NCBI RefSeq assembly: GCF_006715305.1
Contig: NZ_VFMY01000001.1
Coordinates: 3,348,001-3,412,000 of the forward strand
Reading direction: 5' to 3'
Source of the DNA: Arthrobacter sp. SLBN-100
Lineage (GTDB): Bacteria > Actinomycetota > Actinomycetes > Actinomycetales > Micrococcaceae
DNA: 64,000 bases
Each line of letters opens with the position of its first letter. Positions within the stretch are counted from its first letter, which is position 1. A model generated the notes under the pieces. The model was not told the origin of the DNA. It made no database searches and was given only the letters and a program-made list of their open reading frames with translations. Shown here in pieces: positions 1 to 8,755 of this stretch. Position numbers and translations under genes: made by a program.

Positions 1-1
1 C

Positions 2-745
2 GAGGTGGCCGCGGACCCGGTGGGCGTGAACTCCCTGATGGGCACCTACACGAACTTCTGCAACCTGTTCGACCTGTGCGCTGTGGCAGTACCCGCCGGA
101 GAGGTGGACGGTGCCCAGTTCGGGCTGACCGTGGTGGGACGGACGTTCGACGACGCCGTTGCCGCCGACATTGCCCGCCTCCTGGAGGCAACCCCGGACG
201 CTCCGGCGCTCTTCGCCGAGGGTGCCGCACCGACAGCAGCGCACTCATCCAGCCAGCCGTCGTCGTCCGCTCCCTGGCCTCTGGCGGCAGGCGCAACCGC
301 CATGCCGCTGGTGGTGGTGGGCGCCCACCGCAAGGGGCAGCCGTTGGCTCCGCAACTGGAGGAACTGGGTGCGGCCTGGGACGGCCCCGTACGGACCGCG
401 GCCCGCTACCGGATGGTCTCCCTCGACACCGTGCCGCCCAAGCCGGGGGTGTACCGTTCAGACGACGACGGCGCTGAGCTGGCGGGTGAACGGTGGCTTG
501 TGTCCGAGGCGGGGCTGGGCAGGTTCCTGGCCGTCCTCCCCGAACCCATGCTGCTCGGGTCCATCGAACTGGCGGACGGTTCCCGGGCTGTGGGGTTCGC
601 CTGCGATGCCGTGGCGGCTGCGGAGGGGGAGGACATCACCCATTATGGCGATTGGCTGGCAGCCAAGGACCACCTGCGGCAGCCCGGGAGCCTGTGGCAG
701 AACCTGGGGGATGCAGCGTTGGCCGGGTTGAGCCGGGGAAACTAA
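2..745 (+). CDS. atzF: Allophanate hydrolase, C-terminal part (5' end outside window)
   Basis: The frame is open from the window edge, so the gene starts upstream. The first residues (DPVGVNSLMGTYTNFCNLFD, then LCAVAVPAG) are the end of an amidase-signature domain. The following roughly 200 residues match the separate C-terminal domain of allophanate hydrolases (VVGAHRKGQPLAPQLEELGA, then YRMVSLD, then KPGVYR). Family role: hydrolysis of allophanate to ammonia and CO2, the second step of the ATP-dependent urea amidolyase route. The catalytic Ser-Ser-Lys part lies outside the window. Its stop overlaps the stop of the convergent hydrolase gene by 2 bases. An odd Ser/Pro/Ala-rich stretch lies around residues 75-95 of the visible part. 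Whether urea carboxylase is upstream cannot be seen. A complete urease operon lies 56 kb away. Confidence 0.85.
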   Translation, partial: EVAADPVGVNSLMGTYTNFCNLFDLCAVAVPAGEVDGAQFGLTVVGRTFDDAVAADIARLLEATPDAPALFAEGAAPTAAHSSSQPSSSAPWPLAAGATAMPLVVVGAHRKGQPLAPQLEELGAAWDGPVRTAARYRMVSLDTVPPKPGVYRSDDDGAELAGERWLVSEAGLGRFLAVLPEPMLLGSIELADGSRAVGFACDAVAAAEGEDITHYGDWLAAKDHLRQPGSLWQNLGDAALAGLSRGN

Positions 746-1599
746 CCCTTGAAGTACCCGGAGATGTCGGTAACCAGTTCGCTCACGGCTGCCGGGATGG
801 AGCCGTGGAAGCACTTGGGGGAGAGCTCGTAGGTGCTGCCGGGGACTGCGGCGTGCAGCCGTTCAGCTGTCGCCTTGTAATAGCCGGGGCTCTTGCCGCC
901 CGCCATGAAGTGGGTGTTGGCAGGGAGCACGCTGAAGTCCCTGGCATGGTCCGGCTCGTTGTAGGCAGCCCGGAGTTCGCCCACGCCGCTGGGCATCACC
1001 TCCTGGAACATCCTGTTCACCTTGGTGCGGGACAGCACAGCCATCAGCCCGGCCAGGACGGGTTCCGGGATCCTGGCCATGGCAGAGCCCGGTTTTGTGG
1101 CCTTCTTCATGTGGGCCAGGGCGTGGCCCACCTTGCCCTTGTTTACGGCGTCCTCGAACCCGTCCAGCCACGCCGTGTCGATGCTGCCGTCGATGTTCAC
1201 GGCGGCGTCGTACACGGCGAGCTTGTCCGGGACGTAGCGGGTTCCGGTGAACTCCTGCACGGCGTTGAGTGCCACCGACCCGCCCAGGCTGTGGCCCAGG
1301 ATATTTCTCGCCCCGGTGGCGTCCAACACCGTGCGGACGTCTTCTATCTCGGTGCCCATCGAGTAATCTGCCGGCTGTTCGGAGGAGCTGCCGCGGCCGC
1401 GCCGGTCGTAAACGTCCACGGCCCAGCCCTCGCCCAGGCCCTTTGCCAGCGCAGTCGAGAACGGCCGGTAGATCAGGGCGGTGAGGAAGGCTCCGCCGAT
1501 CAGCACCACCCGGCGGTCCCCCGGCGCGTCCTTGGCGCCGTAACTGTACAAAGCCAGCCGGCCGCCGTCGTGCGTAGAAAGTACCTGTTCCTTCACCAC
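742..1599 (-). CDS. Alpha/beta-fold hydrolase
   Basis: This 285-residue cytoplasmic protein has the alpha/beta-hydrolase layout: an oxyanion-hole strand VVLIGGAF near residue 31, DRRGRG near 65, the nucleophile elbow GHSLGG with Ser near 104, and a late His in KCFHGSIP near 265 that fits the catalytic histidine. No signal peptide or membrane segment is visible. The substrate cannot be read from the sequence; esterase or lactonase-like activity is the family default. It is transcribed toward the allophanate hydrolase gene, with stops overlapping, and away from lysS, from which it is separated by about 70 bases. Confidence 0.8.
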   Translation of the reverse strand: MVKEQVLSTHDGGRLALYSYGAKDAPGDRRVVLIGGAFLTALIYRPFSTALAKGLGEGWAVDVYDRRGRGSSSEQPADYSMGTEIEDVRTVLDATGARNILGHSLGGSVALNAVQEFTGTRYVPDKLAVYDAAVNIDGSIDTAWLDGFEDAVNKGKVGHALAHMKKATKPGSAMARIPEPVLAGLMAVLSRTKVNRMFQEVMPSGVGELRAAYNEPDHARDFSVLPANTHFMAGGKSPGYYKATAERLHAAVPGSTYELSPKCFHGSIPAAVSELVTDISGYFKG

Positions 1600-1656
1600 C
1601 CCATCCTAGGCAGCCGCCGTGGAACCAACCGCGAGGCCGGCGCGCCCAACTCCCGG

Positions 1657-1662
1657 TAAACT
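1657..1662 (+). promoter_or_regulatory. -10 element of lysS (probable leaderless transcript)
   Basis: TAAACT ends 8 bases before the GTG at 1671, so transcription would begin at or next to the start codon. No Shine-Dalgarno sequence is present. No clear -35 hexamer is seen. This is inference from spacing only. Confidence 0.4.
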
Positions 1663-1670
1663 TGATGATT

Positions 1671-3203
1671 GTGACTTCCCAAAACACCCCCTCGCCCAAG
1701 AACGCCCCGGAGCCGCTGGATGCCAGCGAACAGATGCGGATCCGCATGGAGAAGCGCGCCAAACTGATCGAGCGCGGCATTGAGGCGTACCCGGTGGGTG
1801 TGGAGCGGACGCACTCGCTCGCGGAGATCCGCGAAAAGTACGCCCACCTCCAGGCGGACGACACCACTGGCGACATTGTGGGCGTCACCGGGCGCGTTGT
1901 CTTCGTCCGCAACACAGGAAAGCTCTGCTTCGCGACGCTCCAGGAGGGCGGCACGGACGGCAAGGGAACCCGTCTGCAGGCCATGCTCAGCCTCGCCAAC
2001 GTGGGCGAAGAAGCGCTCGCGGACTGGAAGGCACTGGTGGACCTCGGCGACCACGTGTTCATCAAGGGCGAAGTCATCTCCTCCCGCCGCGGGGAGCTGT
2101 CCGTCATGGCGGAATCCTGGTCCATGGCGTCCAAGGCCCTCCGCCCGCTGCCGGTGCTGCACGCCGAGCTGAACGAGGAGACCCGCGTCCGCCAGCGCTA
2201 CGTGGACCTGATGGTCCGCGACGAAGCCCGCGAAATGGTCTACACCCGCGCTGCCATCACCCGCTCCATCCGCGAGACGCTCTTCCGGCACAACTACGTT
2301 GAGGTGGAGACCCCCATCCTGCAGCTGGTCCACGGCGGCGCGCTGGCGCGGCCGTTCGAGACCCACATGAACGCCTTCGACCAGAAGATGACCCTGCGCA
2401 TCGCTACTGAGCTTTACCTCAAGCGTGCCGTGGTGGGCGGCATCGACCGCGTTTACGACATGGGCCGGGTGTTCCGCAATGAAGGTGTGGACTCCACCCA
2501 CAGCCCGGAGTTCACCACGCTCGAGAGCTACGAAGCGTGGGCGGACCAGTTTGTGATGGCGGAGCGCATCAAGGAGATCATCCTCGACGCCGCCGATGCC
2601 GTGGGTGCCGGCCGTATCCTGCAGACCGAAGCAGGAGAGATCAACCTCGACGGCGACTGGGCCTGGGTCCCCGTGTACCCCGGACTGTCCGACGCCGTTG
2701 GGCAGGACATCACGCCGGACACTCCGCTGGAGGTGCTTCGCGGGATTGCCGAAAAGCACGAGGTCAAGGCTGATCCCAAGTGGGACGCCGAGAAGCTGGT
2801 GGTTGAGCTCTTCGGCGAAATTGTGGAGCCCACGCTGCTGAACCCGACGTTCGTCTACGATTACCCGCCCTCCGCCCAGCCGTTGGCCCGGCCCCACCGC
2901 GAGGACGGCCGGCTGATCGAGGCCTGGGACCTCATTATCGGCGGCATGGAGCGCGGTACTGCGTTCTCCGAACTGATCGACCCCGTGATCCAGCGCGAGC
3001 GGCTCACGGAGCAGTCCCGGCACGCCGCCGCCGGCGACGATGAAGCAATGCAGCTGGACGAGGACTTCCTGCGGGCGCTCGAATACGGTGCCCCTCCGAT
3101 GGGTGGTATCGGCCTCGGAATCGACCGGCTGGTGATGCTGTTCACCGGCGCAGGCATCCGCGAAACCATCCTCTTCCCATTGCTCAAGCCTGAGGGGCAC
3201 TGA
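1671..3203 (+). CDS. lysS: Lysyl-tRNA synthetase, class II
   Basis: The enzyme charges tRNA-Lys with lysine in the cytoplasm. An N-terminal OB-fold anticodon-binding domain (residues about 50-150, GVTGRVVFVRNTGKLCFATL) is followed by the class II catalytic core. Motif 1 surrounds FRHNYVEVETPIL, motif 2 is FRNEGVDSTHSPEFT, and motif 3 is GIGLGIDRLVMLFTG near the C-terminus. Length (510 residues) is typical. Starts at TTG 1662, ATG 1665 or GTG 1671 are possible. I chose GTG 1671 because a -10-like TAAACT sits 8 bases upstream and no ribosome binding site precedes the earlier codons. The stop is followed after 2 bases by a small membrane-protein gene, suggesting co-transcription. Confidence 0.96.
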   Translation: MTSQNTPSPKNAPEPLDASEQMRIRMEKRAKLIERGIEAYPVGVERTHSLAEIREKYAHLQADDTTGDIVGVTGRVVFVRNTGKLCFATLQEGGTDGKGTRLQAMLSLANVGEEALADWKALVDLGDHVFIKGEVISSRRGELSVMAESWSMASKALRPLPVLHAELNEETRVRQRYVDLMVRDEAREMVYTRAAITRSIRETLFRHNYVEVETPILQLVHGGALARPFETHMNAFDQKMTLRIATELYLKRAVVGGIDRVYDMGRVFRNEGVDSTHSPEFTTLESYEAWADQFVMAERIKEIILDAADAVGAGRILQTEAGEINLDGDWAWVPVYPGLSDAVGQDITPDTPLEVLRGIAEKHEVKADPKWDAEKLVVELFGEIVEPTLLNPTFVYDYPPSAQPLARPHREDGRLIEAWDLIIGGMERGTAFSELIDPVIQRERLTEQSRHAAAGDDEAMQLDEDFLRALEYGAPPMGGIGLGIDRLVMLFTGAGIRETILFPLLKPEGH

Positions 3204-3205
3204 CC

Positions 3206-3385
3206 ATGGAATACGTAGCTGTCCTCCTTCCCTCGCTGGTGGTGGGGTTGCTCTTCTGGTTCGCCATGAAGGCGATCTTTAATGCTGACAAGTCAGAACG
3301 CCAGGCAGAGGCGAGTGCCCAGGCCGAAGCCGAAGCGCGGGCCGCATCCTCGGCGGACCGGCCGCATCCGGAATCGAATAGATAA
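3206..3385 (+). CDS. Small single-pass membrane protein (59 residues)
   Basis: ATG at 3206 lies 2 bases after the lysS stop. The product has one N-terminal hydrophobic segment (VAVLLPSLVVGLLFWFAMKA, residues 4-23). A charged Ala/Glu/Arg-rich tail (residues 29-50) follows, probably a cytoplasmic helix. The function is unknown. Its position directly behind lysS and before lsr2, the amphipathic composition and the lack of overlap with another gene support a real small gene. A short coiled-coil tail could mediate protein contacts, but this is a guess. Confidence 0.65.
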   Translation: MEYVAVLLPSLVVGLLFWFAMKAIFNADKSERQAEASAQAEAEARAASSADRPHPESNR

Positions 3386-3428
3386 ACCCCTGACTTTCTG
3401 CCTTTATCCCCAGGAACCATTTGGCGCT

Positions 3429-3458
3429 TTGACGCGTTGCCATAAAAAGAGTCATACT
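3429..3458 (+). promoter_or_regulatory. lsr2 promoter (-35 TTGACG, -10 CATACT)
   Basis: TTGACG at 3429-3434 and CATACT at 3453-3458 are separated by 18 bases, a good housekeeping-sigma promoter. Transcription would start near 3465, giving a 5' leader of about 50 bases before lsr2. Confidence 0.65.
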
Positions 3459-3465
3459 TTTTATG
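3441..3465 (+). promoter_or_regulatory. 9-bp inverted repeat overlapping the lsr2 -10 element
   Basis: CATAAAAAG (3441-3449) and CTTTTTATG (3457-3465) form a perfect inverted repeat with a 7-base centre AGTCATA. It covers the -10 hexamer, so a bound protein would block the promoter. It is A/T-rich in a GC-rich genome, the kind of DNA that Lsr2 itself prefers. Confidence 0.55.
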
Positions 3466-3516
3466 AAACATCCTGCTTTTCTGAAAACCGAACCCTTTCC
3501 AAGAGGAAGACCTTAA

Positions 3517-3852
3517 ATGGCACAGAAAGTAAACATCATCCTCGTTGATGATCTGGATGGGGGATCCGCGGACGAGAATGTTAAGTTTGGCCTCGACGGG
3601 GCCAGTTATGAGATTGATCTTTCGGCGGCCAACGCCGCTGAGCTCCGTTCTTCACTGGAACGGTTTATTGGCGCAGCGCGGAAGGCTTCCGGCGGCGGCG
3701 GCCGGACTGCCCGGACCAAACCGTCGGGCGGAGGCCGCAGCCACGATTCGGCACAGATTCGCCAATGGGCACGGGAAAACGGCTATACCGTTAACAGCCG
3801 TGGCCGAATTCAGGCCGAAATCCAGGAAGCCTACCAAAAGGCAAATTCCTAG
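3517..3852 (+). CDS. lsr2: Nucleoid-associated xenogeneic silencer Lsr2
   Basis: The protein bridges AT-rich DNA, shapes the nucleoid and silences foreign genes in actinobacteria (family knowledge). Residues 1-55 form the dimerisation domain (MAQKVNIILVDDLDGG, then ADENVKFGLDG, then YEIDLS). Residues 60-75 are a Gly/Arg-rich linker. The C-terminal DNA-binding domain contains the AT-hook-like RGR core in VNSRGRIQAEI and the IRQWARENGY helix. Length 111 is standard. AGAGGAAGA upstream is the ribosome binding site. It has its own promoter and a strong terminator, so it is a single-gene unit between lysS and clpC. Confidence 0.97.
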   Translation: MAQKVNIILVDDLDGGSADENVKFGLDGASYEIDLSAANAAELRSSLERFIGAARKASGGGGRTARTKPSGGGRSHDSAQIRQWARENGYTVNSRGRIQAEIQEAYQKANS

Positions 3853-3872
3853 TTCCGGCAAGAACCCGGTAA

Positions 3873-3910
3873 TAAGCCCTGCTTCCCGCTTCGGGAGGCA
3901 GGGCTTTTTT
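3873..3910 (+). terminator. Rho-independent terminator of lsr2
   Basis: The arms AGCCCTGCTTCCCG and CGGGAGGCAGGGCT around a CTT loop form a long GC-rich stem (one mismatch), followed by a run of six T residues. Confidence 0.9.
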
Positions 3911-3961
3911 CTGTGCCCGGGCACTCCGTACCACAACCGGAATTGCACCGGGCTGCCGCAA

Positions 3962-4579
3962 TTAGTCCTTCGCCACAGGGATGCCGGGACGGCTGGCTGG
4001 AACGCGCCGCAGGAGGCCCGCCGCAGCGAGCTGTTCGGAGAGGTAGAAAACGAACGGCGGGATGTCGCCGGTCTTGGCCAGGACCGCTGCCGAGCCGAGC
4101 GCGGCGAGGCCAACGGCTGCTGCCTCTTTTTCCCTGCGGGGCAAGCCGGCCAGGACGCCGGACAGGGCCCCGAGGGCGAGCACATGCAGCCAGGCGTAGG
4201 CAAGGAACGGCCATGCCGGATAACGCCGGGCCGCGAAACGCTCCAGATCGGATGCGCGCAACGCGAGCTGCGAGACAAACAACGGCGCCCCGGCGGTGAG
4301 AGCGGCAGCGGCTATCCCCGCACACGCCTTAGTCCTGCCCGGCGGAAGGGCGAAGGCAATCCGTGCGAACGCGGCAGGCATGGCGGCGGTGCCTGCCGCG
4401 GCGACGTGCTGTCCCAGGATCCATGAGCGCTGCCCCTTGCGCAGCATCTCAAGCCGGCGGACGGGGTCAGGTTCCAGGTACACGCCCGGCACGGGGGTGA
4501 TGCCCGCAAGCCAGACTGCGCCGGCGGCCAAAGCCACTTTCGCGGGTTTGCGGACGCTTTCCACGTTCACGCTGGACAT
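3962..4579 (-). CDS. Predicted integral membrane protein, unknown function
   Basis: The product has 205 residues and starts MSSVNVESVRKP. The start is supported by GGGGAGG placed 7 bases upstream. Several hydrophobic segments are visible: residues about 14-30, 57-75, 83-103, 125-145 and 155-175. This suggests four to five membrane spans with Ala/Leu-rich helices. No known domain is recognised. It lies convergent to lsr2 and divergent from clpC. A reading frame running much further upstream through clpC on the opposite strand is a shadow and was not used. Confidence 0.6.
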   Translation of the reverse strand: MSSVNVESVRKPAKVALAAGAVWLAGITPVPGVYLEPDPVRRLEMLRKGQRSWILGQHVAAAGTAAMPAAFARIAFALPPGRTKACAGIAAAALTAGAPLFVSQLALRASDLERFAARRYPAWPFLAYAWLHVLALGALSGVLAGLPRREKEAAAVGLAALGSAAVLAKTGDIPPFVFYLSEQLAAAGLLRRVPASRPGIPVAKD

Positions 4580-4813
4580 TCCGTGGCCTCCCCGCGATTT
4601 CCCTGATGAAACCAAGAATGGGGCATCCGGTGCAGCGGGACAAGCCTGCCGGCTATGGTCCCTTTTCAGGCCAACAGGACGTCCCGGCAACGCTGCTTTG
4701 CGGCGCCTGACGATATTCCCGGCCCGCCCGGGTTTCCCCCGTGGCGAACACGCTCCACAAGTCCCTGCGGGCCACGTAGCATCAAAGTACGTCGTAGCTA
4801 GGAGTGTGGCGAA

Positions 4814-7306
4814 ATGTTTGAGCGATTTACGGACCGTGCCCGTCGCGTAGTTGTGCTTGCCCAAGAAGAGGCACGCATGCTGAACCACAATTACATCGGT
4901 ACCGAACACATCCTCTTGGGTCTGATCCATGAGGGTGAGGGCGTTGCCGCCAAAGCTCTTGAGTCCTTGAGCATTTCGCTCGACGGCGTTCGCGAGCAGG
5001 TGCAGGAGATCATCGGGCAGGGCCAGCAGGCGCCGTCCGGCCACATCCCCTTCACCCCCCGTGCCAAGAAGGTGCTGGAGCTCTCGCTGCGCGAAGCCCT
5101 CCAGCTGGGCCACAACTACATCGGCACGGAGCACATCCTGCTGGGCCTCATCCGCGAGGGTGAGGGCGTTGCCGCCCAGGTGCTGGTCAAGCTCGGCGCC
5201 GACCTTAACCGGGTCCGCCAGCAGGTCATCCAACTGCTGTCCGGCTACCAGGGCAAGGAAACTACCGGTGCAGGCGCCGGGTCGGGCCAGCCCGAAGGTG
5301 CTCCGGCCGGTTCCGTGGTGCTGGACCAGTTCGGCCGCAACCTGACCCAGGCTGCCCGCGAAAACAAACTGGATCCGGTCATCGGGCGCGAGCAGGAGAT
5401 GGAACGCGTCATGCAGGTCCTCTCCCGCCGTACCAAGAACAACCCGGTGCTGATCGGTGAGCCGGGCGTCGGCAAGACGGCCGTCGTCGAAGGCCTTGCC
5501 CAGGCGATTGTCCGCGGGGACGTCCCGGAGACCATCCGTGACAAGCAGCTCTACACCCTGGACCTCGGGTCCCTGGTGGCAGGCTCCCGCTACCGCGGTG
5601 ACTTCGAAGAGCGCCTGAAGAAGGTCCTCAAGGAAATTCGCACCCGCGGCGACATCATCCTGTTCATCGACGAAATCCACACCCTCGTCGGTGCCGGCGC
5701 CGCCGAAGGTGCCATCGATGCTGCGTCCATCCTGAAGCCCATGCTGGCCCGCGGTGAACTGCAGACCATCGGTGCCACCACGCTTGACGAGTACCGCAAG
5801 CACATCGAGAAGGACGCCGCGCTGGAGCGCCGCTTCCAGCCCATCCAGGTTAAGGAACCCTCCGTGGCGCACGCCATCGAGATCCTCAAGGGCCTGCGTG
5901 ACCGCTACGAAGCACACCACCGCGTCACCATCACCGACGGCGCGCTGGCCTCCGCTGCCAGCCTTGCCGAGCGCTACATCTCGGACCGCTTCCTGCCGGA
6001 CAAGGCGATCGACCTGATCGACGAGGCAGGCGCCCGGCTGCGCATCCGCCGCATGACCGCTCCGCCGGAGCTCAAGGCCATGGACGAGCGCATCGCCAAG
6101 CTCAAGATGGAAAAGGAGTCCGCGATTGACGCGCAGGACTTCGAAGGTGCAGCTGCGCTCCGTGACAAGGAGCAAAAGATGATCACCGAACGCTCCGAGA
6201 AGGAACGCCACTGGAAGTCCGGCGGCATGGATGACATCTCCGAGGTGGATGAGGATCTCATCGCCGAGGTGCTGGCCAACTCCACCGGCATCCCCGTCTT
6301 CAAGCTGACCGAGGAAGAGTCCTCGCGGCTGCTGAAGATGGAAGACGAACTGCACAAGCGCGTGGTGGGCCAGAACGAAGCCATCAAGGCACTGTCCCAG
6401 GCCATCCGCCGCACCCGTGCAGGGCTCAAGGACCCCAAGCGCCCGGGTGGCTCGTTCATCTTCGCCGGCCCCACCGGCGTCGGCAAGACCGAGTTGGCCA
6501 AGGCACTGGCTGAGTTCCTGTTCGGCGAAGAGGATGCCCTGATCACCCTGGACATGTCCGAGTACTCCGAGAAGCACACCGTTTCGCGGCTCTTCGGTGC
6601 CCCTCCGGGCTACGTTGGCTACGAAGAAGGCGGCCAGCTGACCGAGAAGGTCCGGCGCCGTCCGTTCTCAGTGGTGCTGTTCGACGAAGTGGAAAAGGCC
6701 CACGCGGACCTCTTCAACTCGCTGCTGCAGATCCTGGAAGACGGCCGCCTGACCGACTCCCAGGGCCGCGTGGTGGACTTCAAGAACACCGTGATCATCA
6801 TGACCACCAACCTGGGCACCCGGGACATCTCCAAGAGTGTTGCCACCGGCTTCCAGTCCGGCACCGACACGCAGACCGGCTACAACCGCATGCGTGCCCG
6901 TGTGACGGAGGAGCTCAAGCAGCACTTCCGGCCCGAGTTCCTGAACCGCGTGGATGACGTTGTGGTGTTCCCGCAGCTCACCCAGGACGAGATCATCGAG
7001 ATCGTGGACATGTTCGTGACCCGCCTCGAGAAGCGGCTCAAGGACAAGGACATGGGCATCGAGCTGACCAAGGCAGCCAAGGTGCTCCTGGCCACCCGCG
7101 GTTACGATCCCGCCATGGGTGCCCGGCCGCTGCGCCGCACCATCCAGCGCGAGATCGAGGATCAGCTCTCCGAGAAGATCCTGTTCGGCGAGATCCACGC
7201 CGGCGACATCGTCGTGGTGGACGTGGAAGGCGACGGCGACGACGCCAAGTTCACGTTCGCCGGCAACGCCAAGCCGCGCATCCCGGAAATCGCCCCCAGC
7301 GTCTAG
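4814..7306 (+). CDS. clpC: ATP-dependent Clp protease ATPase subunit ClpC
   Basis: This AAA+ unfoldase feeds substrates to ClpP. The 830-residue length is typical. The duplicated Clp N-domain spans residues 1-145, with two repeats that each contain [14 protein letters not shown]. The first AAA+ module has Walker [11 protein letters not shown] near 218 and Walker [10 protein letters not shown]. The middle region has a UVR motif ([20 protein letters not shown], about 430-455), diagnostic of ClpC rather than ClpB. The second AAA+ module has Walker [11 protein letters not shown] near 551 and sensor/arginine elements near the C-terminus. GGAG lies 9 bases before the ATG. It is an orphan gene here with its own terminator. 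Confidence 0.97.
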   Translation: MFERFTDRARRVVVLAQEEARMLNHNYIGTEHILLGLIHEGEGVAAKALESLSISLDGVREQVQEIIGQGQQAPSGHIPFTPRAKKVLELSLREALQLGHNYIGTEHILLGLIREGEGVAAQVLVKLGADLNRVRQQVIQLLSGYQGKETTGAGAGSGQPEGAPAGSVVLDQFGRNLTQAARENKLDPVIGREQEMERVMQVLSRRTKNNPVLIGEPGVGKTAVVEGLAQAIVRGDVPETIRDKQLYTLDLGSLVAGSRYRGDFEERLKKVLKEIRTRGDIILFIDEIHTLVGAGAAEGAIDAASILKPMLARGELQTIGATTLDEYRKHIEKDAALERRFQPIQVKEPSVAHAIEILKGLRDRYEAHHRVTITDGALASAASLAERYISDRFLPDKAIDLIDEAGARLRIRRMTAPPELKAMDERIAKLKMEKESAIDAQDFEGAAALRDKEQKMITERSEKERHWKSGGMDDISEVDEDLIAEVLANSTGIPVFKLTEEESSRLLKMEDELHKRVVGQNEAIKALSQAIRRTRAGLKDPKRPGGSFIFAGPTGVGKTELAKALAEFLFGEEDALITLDMSEYSEKHTVSRLFGAPPGYVGYEEGGQLTEKVRRRPFSVVLFDEVEKAHADLFNSLLQILEDGRLTDSQGRVVDFKNTVIIMTTNLGTRDISKSVATGFQSGTDTQTGYNRMRARVTEELKQHFRPEFLNRVDDVVVFPQLTQDEIIEIVDMFVTRLEKRLKDKDMGIELTKAAKVLLATRGYDPAMGARPLRRTIQREIEDQLSEKILFGEIHAGDIVVVDVEGDGDDAKFTFAGNAKPRIPEIAPSV

Positions 7307-7320
7307 CACCAAAATCGAAG

Positions 7321-7353
7321 GCCCCGCCCGCTCCCAGAGCAGGCGGGGTCTTT
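7321..7353 (+). terminator. Terminator of clpC
   Basis: GCCCCGCC-C-GCTC and GAGC-A-GGCGGGG form a 12-pair stem around CCA, followed by the T-containing tract TCTTTCGCTTTG. Confidence 0.8.
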
Positions 7354-7450
7354 CGCTTTGCCTCCGCTCGCGTCAAAGGTTGACGTCCGGCGGTTCCCGT
7401 GGCTGGCTTTCCGTGCTTCATCCGTGGCTGGGTCTTGGCGGGTCGGGTCC

Positions 7451-7532
7451 GGCGCCGGACATCAGAGATTTCCCGGCGCCTGCTCCTGCGTCGCTCTGAC
7501 GGGGCCTACATAAATCCCTGATATCCGGCGCC
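7451..7532. repeat. Imperfect 21-bp inverted repeat in degenerate intergenic DNA
   Basis: 7451-7471 (begins GGCGCCGGACATCAG) is the reverse complement of 7512-7532 at 19 of 21 positions, with 40 bases between. The stretch 7356-7616 contains no supported gene. The repeat stands next to the remnant permease gene and could be debris of a small mobile element or an old terminator. Confidence 0.6.
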
Positions 7533-7587
7533 TCGTGCGTCACCCACCCTCTGCAGGCATTGGATGGTGTGACACAAGCGGCTTTGG

Positions 7588-7625
7588 CCCGCATGAACGG
7601 TGCTGCCCAACACCGTTCATGCGGG
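7588..7625. repeat. Perfect 15-bp inverted repeat
   Basis: CCCGCATGAACGGTG (7588-7602) and CACCGTTCATGCGGG (7611-7625) pair perfectly around CTGCCCAA. A third partial copy, CCGTTCATGC, follows at 7632-7641. There is no T tract. It lies at the 3' edge of the decayed permease. Confidence 0.65.
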
Positions 7626-8660
7626 GCAGGGCCGTTCATGCTCACGGCCGCTCGGCCGCTGACTATCGGTGCGATACCAAGCGGTGTCGCCGCCCGAGCG
7701 CAGGAAGTTCCGGCGATGGAAGAAGTGTGCCGCCGTGATGGACATCCAGAGGCCCACCGTGGCAAAAGGGGCAACGGATACGAGTACCAGGTAGACGGTT
7801 GTTGGTGCCACTTCGCTGCTGATCAGCGAAGCCAGGCCGCCCAGCATGCTGACGCAGAGGGCAAGCAGTGGAATGCCGCGCCTGGTGAGTTTTTGCAGCG
7901 CCTTGGGGGCGCGGCCTTCATCGGCAAGGGAGAAAAGCATTCGGGCACAGGAAAACAGGCCGCCGTTCCCGGTGGACAAAAGTGCGGTGATGATGACGAA
8001 ATTCATGATGTCGGCGGCGTCGGGAATGCCCAGTTGTGAGAAGACGGTGACAAAGGGGCGTAGTTCCAGTGACGTTTCCCCGTAAGGCACCGGACCGGCG
8101 ATAACAGCGACGGCGCCAACAAAGAAAACCATCCGGCAGATAACAGTGGTTCGCATCGCCCTAGGAATACTGACTCCGGGGTTGGCAGTTTCTCCGGCTG
8201 CCACGCCAATGAGTTCGGACCCCGAGAATGCATAGAAGACTGCAAGGGTGGTGATCAGGACGCCGGTAATTCCGTTGGGAAACAGCCCCTGCGGCGTATT
8301 GAGGTTTTCACCCAGGAACGGATACCCATTTTCGGCCAGCGGATGAAAGCCGAGCAGTGCTGCGCCGCCCAGGACAATCAGCCCGATGACGGCGGCGACC
8401 TTTATTAGCGCGAACCAGAACTCCGATCCACCAAAGACCCGGGAAGAGATCGCGTTGAGCGTAAATAGCACCGCAGCAAAAACGAGGCACTAAATCCAAA
8501 CGTCCACCTGCGGGAACCAGCGCTGCATCAGGAGGCCCGCCGCGGTGAACTCCGAACCCAGGCAACCGCCCAGCAGAGCCAGTAAAGCCAGGCCGTGGCA
8601 AAGCCGGTGGCGGGACCTTTCGACCTGGCTGCATAGATGTAGAGGGCACCGGGCACCGGT
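7617..8660 (-). pseudogene. Decayed APC-family amino-acid permease
   Basis: Reading on the minus strand, 8650-8562 gives [16 protein letters not shown], then [14 protein letters not shown] one-base deletion near 8562 shifts the frame to [17 protein letters not shown]. At 8490-8492 a TAG interrupts VDVWI-stop-CLVFAAV, most simply a mutated Trp codon. The frame then continues cleanly to about 7680 through the typical permease core (FGGSEFWFALIKVAAV, FYAFSGSELIGVAAGET, LLSTGNGGLFSCARMLF). The first roughly 80 residues and the last roughly 150 of a usual permease of about 470 residues are missing. After GGDTA (7680) the translation loses similarity. The gene is therefore truncated at both ends, frameshifted and nonsense-mutated. 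Lysine/aromatic or GABA-type permease is the nearest family by eye. Confidence 0.85.
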
Positions 8661-8743
8661 TAGGCAACCGCCGGCAAATGTCTGGGAGACGGTGCCGAAC
8701 CTAAGCGGGTGCAGCCAACCATGCCAGCAGGGTGCCATCGAAC

Positions 8744-8749
8744 TAGGAT
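8744..8749 (+). promoter_or_regulatory. -10 element of the argA-type gene
   Basis: TAGGAT ends 6 bases before the GTG start at 8756, and no ribosome binding site is present. Together these suggest a leaderless transcript. Confidence 0.35.
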
Positions 8750-8755
8750 TGCCCT

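Noticed and set aside
4580-6577. Long minus-strand frame through clpC joined to the membrane protein gene
   Set aside because: It is the mirror frame of highly biased GC codons. Real protein features begin at 4579 with a good ribosome binding site.
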